From Euryarchaeota archaeon UBA226 (GTDB taxonomy: Archaea > Thermoplasmatota > Poseidoniia > Poseidoniales > Poseidoniaceae), in NCBI GenBank assembly GCA_002505935.1, contig DAWL01000139.1, forward strand, positions 1-5,818: a stretch of 5,818 nucleotides of DNA, read 5' to 3'. Positions 5,218 through 5,818 of the stretch are shown piece after piece (the first letter of the stretch is position 1; every line of letters starts with the position of its first letter). Below the pieces are notes generated by a model. It had not been told where the DNA came from. It searched no databases and was given only the letters and a program-made list of their open reading frames with translations. A program made the translations under genes and the position numbers.

Positions 5218-5818
5218 TCAGGCCTCCGCTTTCTTTGCTGCGGCCCGTGCCTTGGCCTTCTCACGCTTCTCCTTCTCTTTCTTGGCACGCTCTGCTAGAA
5301 CTCTGTCCACCGCTTCTTGATGTTCGTTGACCAGCACTCTTGTGCGGCCTGCATCGAACCAGAGGTCCTGTCGAGTAAATCCTGACATTCCATCGTATTC
5401 ATTGGTCATGAAGAAAGATGTGAAACTGCAGGCCTCCATACATAGTCCGCAGAACATACAGCGCCCGATATCGATTCTACCACTGACGATTTGATCATCC
5501 GCTACTAACAATGAGTCGCTTTCAACGACCTCTTCGTATCCATTGTCATTCCAGCGCACTTTAGCGCTGTCTCCAGTCAAATCAATGACCTCAGCGAAGC
5601 GATATTCGCTCTCTGGAGTATCGTGTGCAGTAACCGTATCTCTCTCGGCGTGTCTCTCCTTGACTCCCTCTATCTCCACGGCAGCCCAGCCACCGACCTC
5701 GAGTTCACCACCGTATCCTGCGTGCTCTCCTTCTGCACCATCAAGAACGTCGACTCTCAACTCAGTAGTCATGTGTAGACAATCGTTAGGGCAGATCTTG
5801 ACGCACAACTTGCAAGCG
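5218..5818 (-). CDS. nuoI: NADH-quinone oxidoreductase subunit I (NuoI), 5' end missing, with an inserted domain
   Basis: The ferredoxin-like subunit of complex I, carrying two 4Fe-4S clusters (N6a, N6b) that hand electrons towards the quinone-site subunits on the cytoplasmic face. The frame is open to the window edge; 199 complete codons are visible, numbered here from the edge. The first motif is cut: Cys2, Cys5 and Cys9-Pro10 remain (CKLCVKICP), and its first Cys lies just outside. The second motif is CMFCGLCMEACS (Cys120, 123, 126, 130), with Ser131 where Pro is usual. The two motifs are separated by about 110 residues, against about 28 in E. coli; the excess (about 24-108) is acidic and appears to be an inserted domain. 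After the second motif, FTRQDLWFD matches the conserved 'YxRQDLVY' of NuoI. The C-terminus (about 171-199) is a Lys/Glu/Ala-rich charged helix. The upstream neighbours, presumably nuoH and earlier genes, lie outside the window. Confidence 0.93.
   Translation of the reverse strand, partial: ACKLCVKICPNDCLHMTTELRVDVLDGAEGEHAGYGGELEVGGWAAVEIEGVKERHAERDTVTAHDTPESEYRFAEVIDLTGDSAKVRWNDNGYEEVVESDSLLVADDQIVSGRIDIGRCMFCGLCMEACSFTSFFMTNEYDGMSGFTRQDLWFDAGRTRVLVNEHQEAVDRVLAERAKKEKEKREKAKARAAAKKAEA
5223..5227 (-). promoter_or_regulatory. Ribosome binding site of the nuoJ N-terminal gene (supports a GTG start)
   Basis: GGAGG on the minus strand, 7 bases before the GTG at 5215 and inside the last Ala-Glu codons of nuoI. 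It supports the non-ATG start. Confidence 0.75.
5494..5748 (-). other. Acidic insertion with an SH3/Tudor-like stretch inside NuoI
   Basis: About 85 residues between the two 4Fe-4S motifs that ordinary NuoI lacks. The stretch has about 23 Asp/Glu against 6 Lys/Arg. Its second half (positions 5497-5604) reads as alternating beta strands and turns: FAEVIDLTGD, then SAKVRWNDNG, then YEEVVESDSLLVAD. This resembles the strand pattern of small SH3-fold, Tudor or KOW barrels (a 'VRW.D..YEE.V....L' run). The domain call rests on pattern only and has not been tested by profile search. Confidence 0.5.

Noticed and set aside
5806..5808. TTG as a possible start codon of nuoI
   Set aside because: The frame stays open to the window edge and the codons before it (Ala-Cys-Lys) complete part of the first 4Fe-4S motif, so the gene begins outside the window.

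Overview
The window is a tightly packed run of respiratory complex I (NADH-quinone oxidoreductase / archaeal Fpo-like) genes, all on the minus strand. Read in the direction of transcription (right to left) the order is nuoI (5' end cut off by the window), nuoJ N-terminal half, nuoJ C-terminal half, nuoK, nuoL, nuoM and nuoN (3' end cut off). There is no non-coding stretch longer than about 10 bases, and I see no RNA gene, mobile element, CRISPR array, internal terminator or promoter. The plus-strand open frames are antisense shadows.

The likely source is an archaeon. NuoJ is encoded as two genes, and the order I-J-J'-K-L-M-N is the one I recall from haloarchaeal nuo and methanogen fpo operons. 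Almost every gene is preceded by a Shine-Dalgarno of the GGAGGTGATC type, 6-8 bases before the start. The moderate GC content, the acidic insert and the Lys/Ala/Glu-rich tail in NuoI suggest an uncultured euryarchaeal lineage such as Marine Group II (Poseidoniales). That assignment is inference and needs a homology search.

Functionally, NuoI is the ferredoxin-like subunit of the peripheral arm that passes electrons to the quinone site. NuoJ and NuoK are small membrane subunits near the junction with the arm. NuoL, NuoM and NuoN are the three antiporter-like proton pumps of the membrane arm. The key charged residues are in place: Glu36 and Glu72 in NuoK, and the Glu/Lys/His series of the antiporter fold in NuoL and NuoM. 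The pump should therefore be active. The electron donor cannot be told from this window, because the relevant subunits lie outside it.

Unusual points: (1) NuoI carries about 80 extra residues between its two 4Fe-4S motifs, ending in a stretch that looks like a small SH3/Tudor-type beta barrel, plus a Ser in place of Pro after the second cluster motif and a charged C-terminal tail. (2) NuoL has a His/Asp-rich insert with three DDH repeats in a loop predicted to face the cytoplasm. (3) NuoM seems to carry an additional N-terminal membrane helix. (4) The genes are chained by overlaps and embedded ribosome binding sites, suggesting translational coupling throughout.
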